Shown piece after piece: positions 9,479-19,634 of a stretch of DNA of 64,000 nt. The notes beneath the pieces were generated by a model. It was not told the origin of the DNA and searched no databases. It saw only the letters and a program-made list of their open reading frames with translations. The DNA is from Mantamonas sphyraenae (Eukaryota > CRuMs > Mantamonadidae). Both the position numbers and the translations under genes were made by a program. Each line of letters begins with the position of its first letter. Within the stretch, counting starts at the first letter, position 1. The DNA is taken from NCBI GenBank assembly GCA_026936335.1, contig JAPMXV010000061.1:186001-250000 (forward strand). Direction: 5' to 3'.

Positions 9479-10502
9479 TTAGCAGCTGTTGTTGATCCAG
9501 CACAGCCAGGAGCAGCCGCCCTGGTCCTTGTTCTCGTCCTCGTCCTCAACGGCCTTGGGTGTCCAGTCGTCATCGAGAACCGTGAGCTTGCTCCATATTG
9601 GTAATCCTGCGGCTGAAGAACTTGATCAGAGCGCAGTTGTACTCGCACTTGCGAAGCTTGTTCTGGGCGGCGAGGGCAGCGTTCTTTTCCAGGGCGGTCA
9701 TCTGGTTGGGGGCAGTGCGCAGCCTCTCCACAAGCTTCACCAGGTTGTTGAAGGCGCTGGAGAATGCCTTGGGGCACTTGGGGTTGCCGCTCACCAGGTA
9801 CTGGCAGTACTTGTTGTACGAGGAGCTGGAGGAGATGCCGAAAATGCCCTCGTTCTCCTCGTCCTGGTCCTCGTCGTCCACAGCCTTGAGACCAGTGTAC
9901 CACTGTTCCATGTCGGCGTCCACGTCGTCCTCAGAGTCGGCCTCCGACTCTTCATCGTCGTCCTCGTTGGAAGAGGCGTCCTCCACGTCGTCCTCAGCCT
10001 CAAGCTGCGCCTCAACGTCGTCGCTTTCTTCCGCCTCCGAGTCCTCTTCGTCCTCGGAAGAGTCCTCCACGTCCGAGTCGGCATCCGCCTCACTCTCCTC
10101 CTCGTTGCCATCCTCACTCTCCACCTCGCTGATATTCATGTAGCGCATTTACATGTCAGCTAACCGCGTGCGGGGCGGGCAAAACAATCGGGCCAAGAGA
10201 AAAAAAATGCTTTGCAGAGGGCCGATTTGTGTGCTTGCCAACTTTTGACCGGCGCTGGAGCACCTGAGAGAGCCCATACAAAGTGGGTGAAAGTACAGGA
10301 CGCAAGACAAAGTCGGGCGCAAAACAACCAGCGTCCGGGCACGCATGCACATGGTCCACCTCTACGCCTTGGCAACTTACGCTTCGGCAGGCGATTCCTC
10401 CTGGGCCGTTTCGGCAACAGCCTCAACCGCAGGGGCTTCCTCAGCGACTGCAACCGCAGCGCCGGCAATCAACAGCACAAGCAGGGCAATGGTAATGCGC
10501 AT
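9479..10502 (-). CDS. Secreted acidic 7-Cys protein, member 3 (frame break near C-terminus)
   Basis: Exon 1 is 10502-10381 (signal peptide MRITIALLVLLIAGAAVAVA, then Ala/Glu-rich), exon 2 begins at 10128; the phase-2 intron uses GTAAGT and AATATCAG. Exon 2 encodes a long Asp/Glu/Ser segment and the cysteine domain (YC, NPKCP, CEYNC). The frame then meets a TGA near 9570. The conserved ending GGCSWLCWINNSC and the TAA at 9479-9481 lie in another frame, and the two frames meet around 9578-9605. One extra base there would account for it. Either the terminal three cysteines are lost or the base is an artefact. Eighty-nine bases of exon 1 are identical to member 4. Confidence 0.75.
10405..10493 (-). 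repeat. 89-bp block identical to 11527-11615 (signal-peptide exon of member 3)
   Basis: This segment inside exon 1 of member 3 is base-for-base identical to 11527-11615 in exon 1 of member 4. The two genes differ clearly elsewhere, including synonymous sites of exon 2. Recent gene conversion or strong exon-specific homogenisation is the simplest reading. Confidence 0.8.
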
Positions 10503-10633
10503 GGTTGGTGGGATCGGGTTTGTGTTTGCCAAGTTCGCGTGCAGGCATTCCATCGCACACACACACCTACACACACGCACAAGTGATGATGATGATGAGA
10601 GTGTGTGCAATCAATGGGGTTTGTTCACGGTGC

Positions 10634-11624
10634 TTAGCAGCTGTTGTTGATCCAGCACAGCCAGGAGCAGCCGCCCTGGTCCTTGTTCTCGTCCTGAACC
10701 ATCCATGGCACGGCCTCATTGTGCTTGGAGATCGTGCCCTCTGCGGTCATCCACGTGTCGATGCTCTTGACAGTGGTGCAGCTGTACTCACACTTGGCCA
10801 GCTTCGTCTCGGCAGCCTTGGCAGCCTTCTTCTCCAGAGCCGTCATCGAGTTGGGCTGGTTGCGCGAACGCTCCACCAGAGTCACCAAGGCGTTGAACTG
10901 CATCGAGTTGGGCGTGGGGCACTTGGGGTTGCTTGTCGTCAGCGTCTTGCAGTAGTTGTTGTACGCAGACTGGGACACAAAGTACGAGCTCAGGCCGCGC
11001 TCGTTTTCATCATCATCGCTGTCCTCCATGCCCTCATACCACTGCTGCACATCCTCATCCTCCTCCTCCTCATCCTCAGACGACTCGTCACCGTCGGTTT
11101 CGGCCACCTCGTCGGCTTCCGAGGCCTCGTCGACGTCGTCCGCGTCGAGGTCCTCCTCCGCCTCCAGCTGTGCTTCATCCTCCTCATCTTCATCCTCATC
11201 ATCCTCAGTGTCGTCGCTCTCCACCTCACTCTCAACCTCGCTGTGAGTTGTGCCATGCGTGTCCGAGGTGTCAGCGACGGCGAGAAAAAAAAACACACAC
11301 AGGAGGGGAATTTGCAAGGCGGGAGTGTGTTTCATCGCCCTCGCCTGCTCCCTACACACGCCGTATGCATCATCGAGTTGCACCCACGCATTGTCACCGT
11401 ACATGGCCACTCGATGATGCACACAACACGGGTGTAGGTGGCCTGCGCGGTGGTCAAACTCGCCCTTGGGAGAAAACGTACGCTTCCGCTTCCTCAGCAG
11501 CAGCAGCGGACGAATCCTCGTCCGCAGCCGTTTCGGCAACAGCCTCAACCGCAGGGGCTTCCTCAGCGACTGCAACCGCAGCGCCGGCAATCAACAGCAC
11601 AAGCAGGGCAATGGTGAAACGCAT
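10634..11624 (-). CDS. Secreted acidic 7-Cys protein, member 4 (intact)
   Basis: Intact family member of about 250 residues. Exon 1 is 11624-11482, exon 2 is 11240-10634; the intron is phase 2 (donor GTACGT, acceptor CTCACAG). The order is: signal peptide (MRFTIALLVLLIAGAAVAVA); Ala/Glu-rich linker; long Asp/Glu segment; WYEGM; then the cysteine domain with YC, NPKCP, a conserved helix (SMTALEKKAAKAAETKLAKC), CEYSC, a variable loop and the terminal GGCSWLCWINNSC. This copy defines the family best. The protein is presumably secreted or stored in a secretory compartment; its target is unknown. The cysteine count (7) is odd, so one free cysteine or an intermolecular disulfide is expected. Confidence 0.85.
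11527..11615 (-). repeat. 89-bp block identical to 10405-10493 (signal-peptide exon of member 4)
   Basis: Second copy of the identical 89-bp exon 1 segment described at 10405. It spans most of the signal peptide and the start of the Ala/Glu linker. Confidence 0.8.
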
Positions 11625-11732
11625 GGTTGTTCAGTTTTTTTGGTTGAGTGGCGAAGCACAGGTCTTTGCGACTCCACTCTCACACACTCACACACGCTCA
11701 ACTCAGCAAGCAAAGCAAGCAAAGCAAGCGAT

Positions 11733-12791
11733 TTAGCAGCTGTTGTTGATCCAGCACAGCCAGGAGCAGCTGCCCTCGTCCTCGTTCTTCTCCTCCTCCT
11801 GGTCCTGAACACCGCCAAAGCCGCCCCAGTCGCCGCCAGGTTGGTTGTTGTTGTTGTTGTTGCTGCTCTGGCCTGTGGTGAACACATCCATACCGTTGCG
11901 ACCAGAGATGATGTCGTAGGCATCGCTGATCAGCCTGCAGCTGTACTTGCACCTGCGCAACTTGCGCTCGGCAGCACGAGCAGCCGTACGCTCCACAGCG
12001 GTCATGCTACGCGGCTTGGTGTGCAGACGCTTCACCAGACGCACGAGCGAGTTGAACGCCCACGAGTTGGGTGTGGGGCACCTCGGGTTGGATGACACCA
12101 ACGACTGGCAGAACTGATTGTACTGCGCGTCTGTGGTAGCAAAGATGTTGAACTTCTCGCCCTCCTCCTCCTTCTCAGACACCTCCTCTTCGGCCTCCGA
12201 GTTCCACTCAGCATCGTCATCCTCCTCACTCTCGTCATCATCCTCCTCCTCCTCCTCCTCCTTCTCCTCCTCCGAGTTGTCACCTTCGGCGGCCTCCTCA
12301 GACGACGAATCCTCCTCCTCCTCCTCAGATCCTCATCCGTAAACTCGTCCTCCACATCGCTGTCAAACGCACATATTCGCCCACGGCACGTGTGTCGTGT
12401 GCGTCGTCAGAGTCAGTCTCGCTGCGCCTGTGACAAAGCAAGAAAAAACGGCGCCGTTTGCAAAAGAGGGAAATTCTGGATTTTGTGTGCCAGGTTTGCG
12501 TCCGGCCACGTTTGCCGTCGCCCACGTGACACCTGCGGGTCTGTGTCACATGCGCAGCACATCATCGGCTGGACGCTATCGATGCCCAGACGGTTGGGTG
12601 GGCGGGAAACGCAGGCAATGGGGAATGGTCACGTACAGGGCGTCGTCTTCGTCTGCGCTGTCCTCAGCAGCGGGCGCTTCTGCGTCCGCGGCCTTCTCCA
12701 CCGTCTCCGTCTCGGCAGCCGCAGGGGTCTCCTCCACGGCCAGCACAGCACCGGTCAACAGCAACACAAGCAAGGCAATTGTCACACGCAT
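11733..12791 (-). CDS. Secreted acidic 7-Cys protein, member 5 (frame break in acidic segment)
   Basis: Exon 1 is 12791-12637: signal peptide MRVTIALLVLLLTGAVLAV, then Glu/Ala-rich, donor GTACGT in phase 2. The expected exon 2 acceptor (TTTGACAG) lies at about 12361-12368. From there the in-frame reading is acidic for about a dozen codons. It then has to shift by one base near 12322-12332 (a GAT-CT-GAG-GAG stretch) to join the long Glu-rich segment and the cysteine domain: FC, NPRCP, CKYSC, an Asn-rich loop of six Asn residues, and GSCSWLCWINNSC. A different splice choice at a GAG/GAG AG dinucleotide could avoid the shift but lacks a pyrimidine tract. Otherwise the family features are complete. 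Confidence 0.75.
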
Positions 12792-12886
12792 GTTGTGTAG
12801 TCAGGGGTTTTGTTTGTCGGCCCAGACGCAACGCGATTTGCCACTGATGACCGACCATCCATCCCATCCATCAGCTCCCACCCCAC

Positions 12887-15304
12887 TCACAGGTTACGTT
12901 GCAGCCAGTCCAGCACACGCGTCTCATACTGCAGGGCATTGGCAATCTGGCGAGTGCCGTGCCGTTCGCTGGGAAACAACAAGAGATCGTAGGGTTTGCC
13001 CTTGGCGTTGAGCACCTCCAACAGCTCCGCCGTGTGTTGAAAGTGCACGTTTTCGTCAATCAGTCCATGCACAATCATCAGGCGGCCACTCTCCTCGGGG
13101 AAGCCGTCCGCGTACGACAACACGCTCCCGGCCTCGTATGCCTCCGGTGCATCCTGTGGCGTGTCCATGTACCGTTCCGTGTAGCCTGTGTCATACAACT
13201 CCCACCGTGTCACCGGCGCACCCGACACCGCCGCCCGGAAAAAGTCGGCGTGCTGACACATGGCCATCAGGGACATGTACCCACCGTAGCTCCAGCCGTT
13301 GACGGCAATGCGTTCAGGGTCGACAAAGCCACGCGTGGCCATGAGGTGTTTGAGGCCCGTGATTTGGTCGTGCAGTTCAAAGGTGCCCATGGCTGTGCGA
13401 AGGTGGCCCTCAAAGGCCAAGCCACGGTTGTTGCTACCACGGCCGTCGATGCACACCACAGCGTAGCCCAGGTGAGCCATGGCCTGGAAGCGCATGAGAC
13501 GAGGCCACATGAACGTGTCTCGCACGAGTTGCACGTGGGGTCCGCCATAAATGTACAGCAGTGTGGGCAGGGCCGCCGCCCCGTCATCCACAACGTCCTC
13601 CTTGCCTCCAGGCAGCAGGTACCAGCCGTGGCACGTGTCGCCGTTCTCGTTGACAAAGTCAAACAGGTGCGGGGTGTGCACGTCAAAGGATTGGGGCCTG
13701 GTGAGTTGCACCTGATCCTGCAGCGTCCACAACGGGGTGGCAGCCGACGAGGCATCCTCCGCAGAGGGAAGTTGCATGAGAGCACACACAGGCGTGTCGG
13801 CCAAGGTGGAGTACACTGTGGCAAACAGGGTGGCGTCGTCCGGGTTGTTGAACACCACCCCACCGTGATCGTAGGCCGCATTGGTCAACAGCTGCACCGT
13901 TTGCGAGCCATCCAAGGGACTGCGGTACACATTGTTGCGCAACACAGAGTCTCGCGTGGCCGAATACACCACCGCCGTCCCTGCGTCACACAGGGCCACG
14001 GGTGCATCGTTCACCTGCCACTCACCACTCGTCACCTGCACCGGCTCTCCCTTGACCACGGAGTCGCCTCCGCTGGCATCCAGATCCAACTCTTGCACAT
14101 ACAGGTGACGGAATCCCGTGCGTTCGCTGGCAAACAACAGTCGCGGCGTGTCTCCCGGAATGAAGCGCAGCAAGTCGGTGACGTTGTACCACAGCTCCGT
14201 GTTTTCCTCCAACACCGTGCGTGGGTTCACCAACGCCCCTCCCTTCACATCCACATCCCACACCACAACCTCCATGTGTTGTTGCTTGCGGTCCAGAAGC
14301 TGTGCCCACACACGTGTGCCGTCGGGGGTCCAGCCAAGACGAGGAATGTACTCCACCCACCCGTGCGTCTCCTCCAACGGCTTCTCCGTGGCCAGGTGAC
14401 ACACAGACGATGCCAATGCGTCGAAACAGGCCACATGCAACGAGGACACGGCGTTGGGTTCCCCTGCCTGCGGGTACCGGAACACATCGGCATTCCCCGT
14501 GTGGCCCACTTCCGGGATCGCATACTTGGGCACCGCTGTTTCGTCTACACGCACATACAGCATGCGATACGCTGTGCTGCTTGCATCCTCATCGCCATCC
14601 TCATTGCCCCCGTTGCTTCCGTGCACCACAGGGCACCAGTAGTAGCCTGTGAAGCGGTCAAACTCCTCCTGGATGATAAACTCGGCCACGCCTGCCGTGA
14701 TTCCCTGCGACGCATCCTCCTGGGTCAATGCACTCGTGACACCGTTGTGCTCCACACACACGTTGCCATCCACAATGTAGGACAGAAAGTGCAGGTCGGG
14801 GCTTGCGTTCAGATCCAGGCGGGTGCGTGCCTCTGCTCCCAAGGCCGCAAAGGACAACGGTCCAACGCCATCATGCTCCGCCACACTGGCACTGTACACC
14901 GACGAAGAGTGGCTCAGCACCATTTGGTCTCCTTGCATGAAGAAGCCTGTCACGCCTGTGTTGGACACCGACGCACCACGCATCCGTTCCCTCATCAGGA
15001 TCTCCTCCTTGCTCAGAGCAATCTCCCGGCCCTCGTTGCCTGCCTCGTTCTGCACCGATGCAAACTCAAACCACGGTGCCACTTGTGCGGTGTCGTCTGC
15101 AGACGAGGTGGAGGCGGACGAGGAGGAGGGCGTCGTTGCACAAAACGCGGAACGCTCACCCTTTGCAGGACGGCCCATGAAGTACACAATGGGCTTGCTG
15201 GGATGGATGTGCAGGCTGGATGGGATGCCTGCCACCCCGCGGGATGAAAGCATCTCTGCGAGCAGTGCCTTGGTGTTGGTCTTGGATGATGATGAGCTCG
15301 ACAT
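12887..15304 (-). CDS. Dipeptidyl peptidase, DPP8/9 (S9B prolyl oligopeptidase) type
   Basis: A single-exon protein of 805 residues. The N-terminal two thirds match the DPP-IV-type beta-propeller. The C-terminal alpha/beta-hydrolase domain carries the triad Ser672 (GWSYGGYMS), Asp750 (GLIDENVHF) and His782 (SERHGT). There is no signal peptide or membrane anchor, so it should be a cytosolic enzyme like DPP8/DPP9, cleaving X-Pro or X-Ala dipeptides from peptide N-termini. Length is close to that family (about 860-890) and longer than bacterial S9B enzymes. A short Ser-rich N-terminus precedes the propeller. It is divergently arranged with the membrane protein gene, 193 nt between start codons. 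Confidence 0.9.
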   Translation of the reverse strand: MSSSSSSKTNTKALLAEMLSSRGVAGIPSSLHIHPSKPIVYFMGRPAKGERSAFCATTPSSSSASTSSADDTAQVAPWFEFASVQNEAGNEGREIALSKEEILMRERMRGASVSNTGVTGFFMQGDQMVLSHSSSVYSASVAEHDGVGPLSFAALGAEARTRLDLNASPDLHFLSYIVDGNVCVEHNGVTSALTQEDASQGITAGVAEFIIQEEFDRFTGYYWCPVVHGSNGGNEDGDEDASSTAYRMLYVRVDETAVPKYAIPEVGHTGNADVFRYPQAGEPNAVSSLHVACFDALASSVCHLATEKPLEETHGWVEYIPRLGWTPDGTRVWAQLLDRKQQHMEVVVWDVDVKGGALVNPRTVLEENTELWYNVTDLLRFIPGDTPRLLFASERTGFRHLYVQELDLDASGGDSVVKGEPVQVTSGEWQVNDAPVALCDAGTAVVYSATRDSVLRNNVYRSPLDGSQTVQLLTNAAYDHGGVVFNNPDDATLFATVYSTLADTPVCALMQLPSAEDASSAATPLWTLQDQVQLTRPQSFDVHTPHLFDFVNENGDTCHGWYLLPGGKEDVVDDGAAALPTLLYIYGGPHVQLVRDTFMWPRLMRFQAMAHLGYAVVCIDGRGSNNRGLAFEGHLRTAMGTFELHDQITGLKHLMATRGFVDPERIAVNGWSYGGYMSLMAMCQHADFFRAAVSGAPVTRWELYDTGYTERYMDTPQDAPEAYEAGSVLSYADGFPEESGRLMIVHGLIDENVHFQHTAELLEVLNAKGKPYDLLLFPSERHGTRQIANALQYETRVLDWLQRNL

Positions 15305-15497
15305 TGGAATGGGGGTTCAGCTCGGAAGAATTTTGGTGAGACGAGACGGCGCCTCTTCTCACAAGTCAACTCTTGCTCCGTTTTGTGTGCATCGCAAGCC
15401 TCAGCATTCAACTGAGAACGCTGAAGAATCCACTTTCCACATACCAACCACCACCACCACCCTCCCAAGCTGGACCTCTGACCGCAAAACACAGACA

Positions 15498-17003
15498 ATG
15501 TCGCGTTCGATTTCCCGGACGACGAGTCGCAGCACACGCTCCAAAAACAACATCGGCACCTCCAACCGCCGCTTCTCGGTGGCCATGGATCTGACGTCGC
15601 TCAACCAGGTGTTTGGCTTTGACAAGAAGATCTGGTTTGAGTATGCGGGTGTGGTGATGACATGTGTGGCGTTGAACATTGGGTTTGGCGGCCTGTTGTC
15701 CCTGCTCAACTACGAAGCAGACCCGTACCGGTACTTTATGCCGCTGGGCCTACACGAGGACGACTTTCCAATCACCTTTTTCACCTTTGTATCCACCCTG
15801 GGCTACTTTGTCTACAACGCCATCCTCTTCTACGCCACGGGAGGCAAAGAGGGTTTGCGCTGCGTGGTGTACTCCCTCATCACCCCCGTCACCGTGCTCT
15901 TCACCTTTCTGGCCATCATGCACGCCGCCGTGCCGCAAACCTTTGACACCACCACCAACTCTCGCATCTTTAGCACGTACATTTCCCTCTCCTTCTTTAT
16001 TTCCGTGATGGTCTTTGCGTACTACTTCATGCCACGCAAGGCTCACAACCGCAGGGTCCTGTGGATGCTCAACATGATCCGCCTCGACACTGTCGACTTT
16101 ATTACCAGCAACGTTCTGGCCTTGGCTGTCATCCAGGGCATCGAGGCGGCTGGAAACGTGCCTCTGCTGCCCGTGGTCATCCAGATCTTGCTCTCGCTCT
16201 TCCGTGTCGGCGTCATGGGCCTCCAACGCACCTTTGTGGGCAACATGATTGTGGGTCTTCGTGATGAGCTCGGCTACGATGCCACTCGCCTGTACCACTT
16301 TACCCTGTACACCGTCATGGCGTACATCACCTTTTTCTCCCGTTTGGCCATCCTCTCCATCCCCTCCGTGGAGAACACGGTGCTCACTGTGCTCGTTGTC
16401 ACAGCCTACCGTTCCATCTCGCGAATCTACTCTCGTGACTTTCTGCGCACGGTGCGTGAGAAGCTGGGCGTCACGGACGACCTCTCCGAAAGCGTGCGTG
16501 ACGAACTGTACGAGGATGTGCTCAAGGCAGACACTCTGCTGTCGTACACAAGCACCATTGCCGTGGCCATCACCGCCATCTTTTTCGTGCGCTGGTGCCC
16601 CTCCTGGAATCTGGCCCAGATTTGCAGTGTCAACAACCCCACCGTTGTGCTCGTCGCCAACATGTTCATCCAGCTCGCCGGTGAAATGATTGTCGACGCC
16701 GTGGCCTTCCGATTTGCCACTGCAAACATTTCCCTCTTCAACTCCTTTGAGAAGGAAAAGGTGTTGTTTGCCGTGGCCTTGACCATCATCTCGGCCATCA
16801 ATCTCATGCTCGTGCCTCTGGTGGGCCAAAGCACCATCCGCCCGCCCTCGGGCGAGCTCATTGCCAACATCCTGCCCGCCGTGGGAGTCGTTGTCCGAAT
16901 CGTCCTGCTCATCACTCTGGAGATCAAGAACAGGTGGTTCAGCTCCCGTGCCGACGCCAACAATGACATGGAGGCTACCGTGAGCCGTGGAGGCCACCGA
17001 TGA
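15498..17003 (+). CDS. Multi-pass membrane protein of unknown family
   Basis: 501 residues in one exon. The N-terminal 25 residues are Ser/Arg-rich and likely cytosolic. About nine or ten hydrophobic segments follow (for example around 50-75, 95-120, 130-155, 160-185, 210-235, 270-300, 345-370, 430-455, 460-490). A hydrophilic loop (SRDFLRTVREKLGVTDD) sits after the sixth segment. I see no transporter or channel signature. The length and even spread of helices suggest a polytopic transporter-like or signalling protein. Its stop is 75 nt from the convergent UGDH stop. Confidence 0.8.
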   Translation: MSRSISRTTSRSTRSKNNIGTSNRRFSVAMDLTSLNQVFGFDKKIWFEYAGVVMTCVALNIGFGGLLSLLNYEADPYRYFMPLGLHEDDFPITFFTFVSTLGYFVYNAILFYATGGKEGLRCVVYSLITPVTVLFTFLAIMHAAVPQTFDTTTNSRIFSTYISLSFFISVMVFAYYFMPRKAHNRRVLWMLNMIRLDTVDFITSNVLALAVIQGIEAAGNVPLLPVVIQILLSLFRVGVMGLQRTFVGNMIVGLRDELGYDATRLYHFTLYTVMAYITFFSRLAILSIPSVENTVLTVLVVTAYRSISRIYSRDFLRTVREKLGVTDDLSESVRDELYEDVLKADTLLSYTSTIAVAITAIFFVRWCPSWNLAQICSVNNPTVVLVANMFIQLAGEMIVDAVAFRFATANISLFNSFEKEKVLFAVALTIISAINLMLVPLVGQSTIRPPSGELIANILPAVGVVVRIVLLITLEIKNRWFSSRADANNDMEATVSRGGHR

Positions 17004-17078
17004 ACACAAAAACGAAGAGGCAGAAAGATTGTGGGATTGTGGGGGGAAGGAAAAGGGATGGAGGCACATTCCAACAAT

Positions 17079-18981
17079 TCATTCCAACAAACTGCTCTCG
17101 ACAAAGTTGGGCTTCTCGCTCTTGCCAATGGTGTACACACAGAAGCCGATGTCCTGGAGGGCCTTGCCATCGAGGATGCCACGGCCATCAAAGACAAAGG
17201 CAGGCTTCATCATGCTGTCGTACATCTTGGCATAGTCGAGTTCCTTAAACTCGTCCCACTCGGTGAGGACCACGAGGGCATGCGAATCCTTGGCAGCCTC
17301 GTAGGGGTCGTCCACCGTGGTGACAAAGTCCTCGGGGTCAGCCGATCCCTGCAGGACGCCGTTGAGATCGTTCATCATCTGATCACGCGCCACCTTGGGG
17401 TCGTACACCTTGAGGGAGGCACGCTCCTCAATGAGGTCTGCACACACGTAGATGGCGGCACTCTCGCGGGTGTCGCCGGTGTCCTTCTTAAAGGCAAAGC
17501 CGAGGACGGTGATGCTCTTGTTGCGCACCGAGTTGAACATGGAGCGGACAATCTTGCGAGTGAAGCGCTTCTTCTGGTAATCGTTCATGGTGACGACCTG
17601 GTCCCAGTACGCAGCCACCTCCTCCAGGCCAAACGTCTCACACAGGTACACCAGGTTCTTGATGTCCTTCTGGAAGCACGAGCCGCCAAAGCCCACCGAG
17701 GCACGCAGGAACTTGTTGCTGATGCGCGAGTCACGCCCAATGGCATTGGCCACTTCGTACACATCGGCCCCGGAAGCCTCACACACGGCGCTGATGCTGT
17801 TGATGGAGGAGATGCGCTGTGCCAGAAAGGCGTTGGCCACCAGCTTGGACAACTCCGACGACCAACGGTTGGTGGTGATGATGTTGTCCGGGTTGACCCA
17901 CTGTGCGTACACGTCGACCACCTTTTGCATGGCCGCACGCGCCTCCTCCGTGTTGTCCTGGCCACCAATCAGAATGCGGTCCGGGTTCTCCAGATCCGTC
18001 ATGGCCGTACCCTCGGCCAGGAATTCCGGGTTGGACAGCACATGCCATTCACAAGACGTGTTGTTTGTCTTGAGGATGGTCTCGATGGAGTCCGAGGCAC
18101 GCACGGGCACCGTCGACTTTTCCACAATCACATACGAGCCCTCCTTGCATGCCTGGAGGGGAACAGAGAGAGACAGGGGGGGAAAGGGTGGAGGGGGAGG
18201 CAAGGGAAGCAGGCAGGGGTGTGAGTTTCGTGTGTGTGTAGGAAGTGCGTGCGGGGAAAGGGAATGTGGTTGCCGGATTTCAGGGTTGCGGATCCCCGAC
18301 CGCGTAGCTTGGCGCATGCTCTGCGGGCGCCTAGAAGCCACGGGCGCGGGTGGAATGGCATGGGCTGGCAAGAGATGGTTGCAATCGATGTGCACCATCA
18401 TCTACTGCGTATGCACAATGCCGAAACATGGGTCGTGTGTGTGTGGAGAGGGGAGAAAACGTAGGGAGGCGCAGAAACGGCGGGGAATGCACACCACGTA
18501 CAGCAGCAATGCTACGTGCGGCGCTCTCGACGTAAGTGAGGTCAGCAGCCTTGCCTGTTGGGGAAGGAGAAAGCAAGAAAGAATGAAGGTGTGAGCGAGG
18601 GGCGTGTGTGTGTGAGCGCGTGTGGGTCTGCAAGGTGGGCAGCGGTTTCCAGAGAGGGCAAAACGCACCCTTGCCGACGCCCGAGCTCTTTGTGGGGGTG
18701 CCGACGGCGATGAAGATGACATCGGCGTCCTGCATGACAGACGTGTCTGTGGTGAAGAAGAGGTTCTTGTTGCGCACGCTCATGACAATATCCTCGAGGC
18801 CGGGCTCAAAGATGGGCAACTTGTCGGAGTTCCAAGCGTCGATGCGCGCCTGCCACACGTCGACAATGGTCACGGTGATGTCCGGGCACTTTTCGGCAAT
18901 CTTGGCCATGGTGGGACCACCCACGTAGCCTGCACCGATGCACACAATGTTCTTGACTGGAGCCGAGCTGCTGCTGCTCAT
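17079..18981 (-). CDS. UDP-glucose 6-dehydrogenase
   Basis: Three exons (18981 to about 18669, 18554-18502, 18152-17079) give about 479 residues, close to animal UGDH. The enzyme oxidises UDP-glucose to UDP-glucuronate with two NAD+. Visible are the Rossmann motif GAGYVGG at the N-terminus, the GTPT and EKSTVPV segments, the catalytic cysteine in [12 protein letters not shown], and the NAD-binding C-terminal [13 protein letters not shown]. The middle exon is tiny (53 nt, [18 protein letters not shown]) and fits the family exactly in phase. The product feeds glycan and glucuronide synthesis in the secretory pathway. Confidence 0.95.
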
Positions 18982-19056
18982 GGGGGGAGAGAAGTCGAAA
19001 AGGGGGATGGCTGCGCCGTCGCATGCAACCGCACCCACCGTTCAACACAACCATTC

Positions 19057-19561
19057 ATGAGTGCCACACAGGATGATGAGATGGAGGTGGTGACAAAGAT
19101 GGGCCAAAAGGTGCAACGTTGGCAAGTGAGCGGCAGCGCGACGGTGGGGGAGATCAAAGACAAAGTGGCCTCTGGCAAACAGCATGTGCAGGCCGTCGTG
19201 GCAGGTTCACCCCTTGCAGACTGTGTTCCCGTGGCCAGTGTGCCACAGACCACAGTGGAGGAGCCCATGCGAGTGACCGTGCTCAGCAACGGGGCCACGG
19301 AAGTCACGGTGGTGTTGCCCGATTCCGCTTCCGTACACACAGACACTGCCCTTGTACACGGGCTGTCTGTCCGCACAAACCTTTCAAGAGATGTTTCCCC
19401 ATCTGGATTGGTCGTCCTTGCAGCTGGTGGTTGCTGGCAAGGTGCTTGCTGCAAGCAACGACGACAACGACCACGACGGCAGTCTCTCCCTCGCCGACGC
19501 TGGCATTGCACCGGGCTCACTCGACGGCACCATTGAGATCCAAGAGACTGAACAGGGATGA
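19057..19561 (+). CDS. Tandem ubiquitin-like (UBL) protein, with a frame break
   Basis: The ATG at 19057 opens about 100 residues that look like one beta-grasp UBL unit (MEVVTKMGQKVQRWQVSG through the ADCVPVAS region) and the first strands of a second (EVTVVLPDSASVHTD). The rest of the second UBL (LSAQTFQEMFPHLDWSSLQL to DGTIEIQ) lies in another frame ending TGA at 19561. The break coincides with a tandem duplication ctgtctgt at 19363-19370; one copy of the 4-mer would keep the frame. There is no di-glycine C-terminus, so it would act as a non-conjugated UBL adaptor. Another two-UBL gene lies at 39787-40308. Confidence 0.55.
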
Positions 19562-19634
19562 CGTTGCAGAGGAGGGCATTGGACACAACAGGGCGGCCCC
19601 GGGGAAGGGGATTCACAGAAATGGCAAGCCCTGT

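Noticed and set aside
1378-12791. Programmed ribosomal frameshifting in the 7-Cys family
   Set aside because: The break positions differ among members, there is no shared slippery site or structure, and intact copies exist; error or decay is simpler.
12899-15247. 782-codon plus-strand open frame
   Set aside because: It is the antisense of the DPP gene; His/Arg/Val-rich composition and no domain. The minus strand has a complete catalytic triad.
15750-17069. 439-codon minus-strand frame
   Set aside because: Antisense to the multi-pass membrane protein, His/Asp/Gly-rich with no recognisable domain.
19330-19365. A 35-nt intron to explain the UBL frame break
   Set aside because: Much shorter than any other intron here and it does not restore the correct frame.
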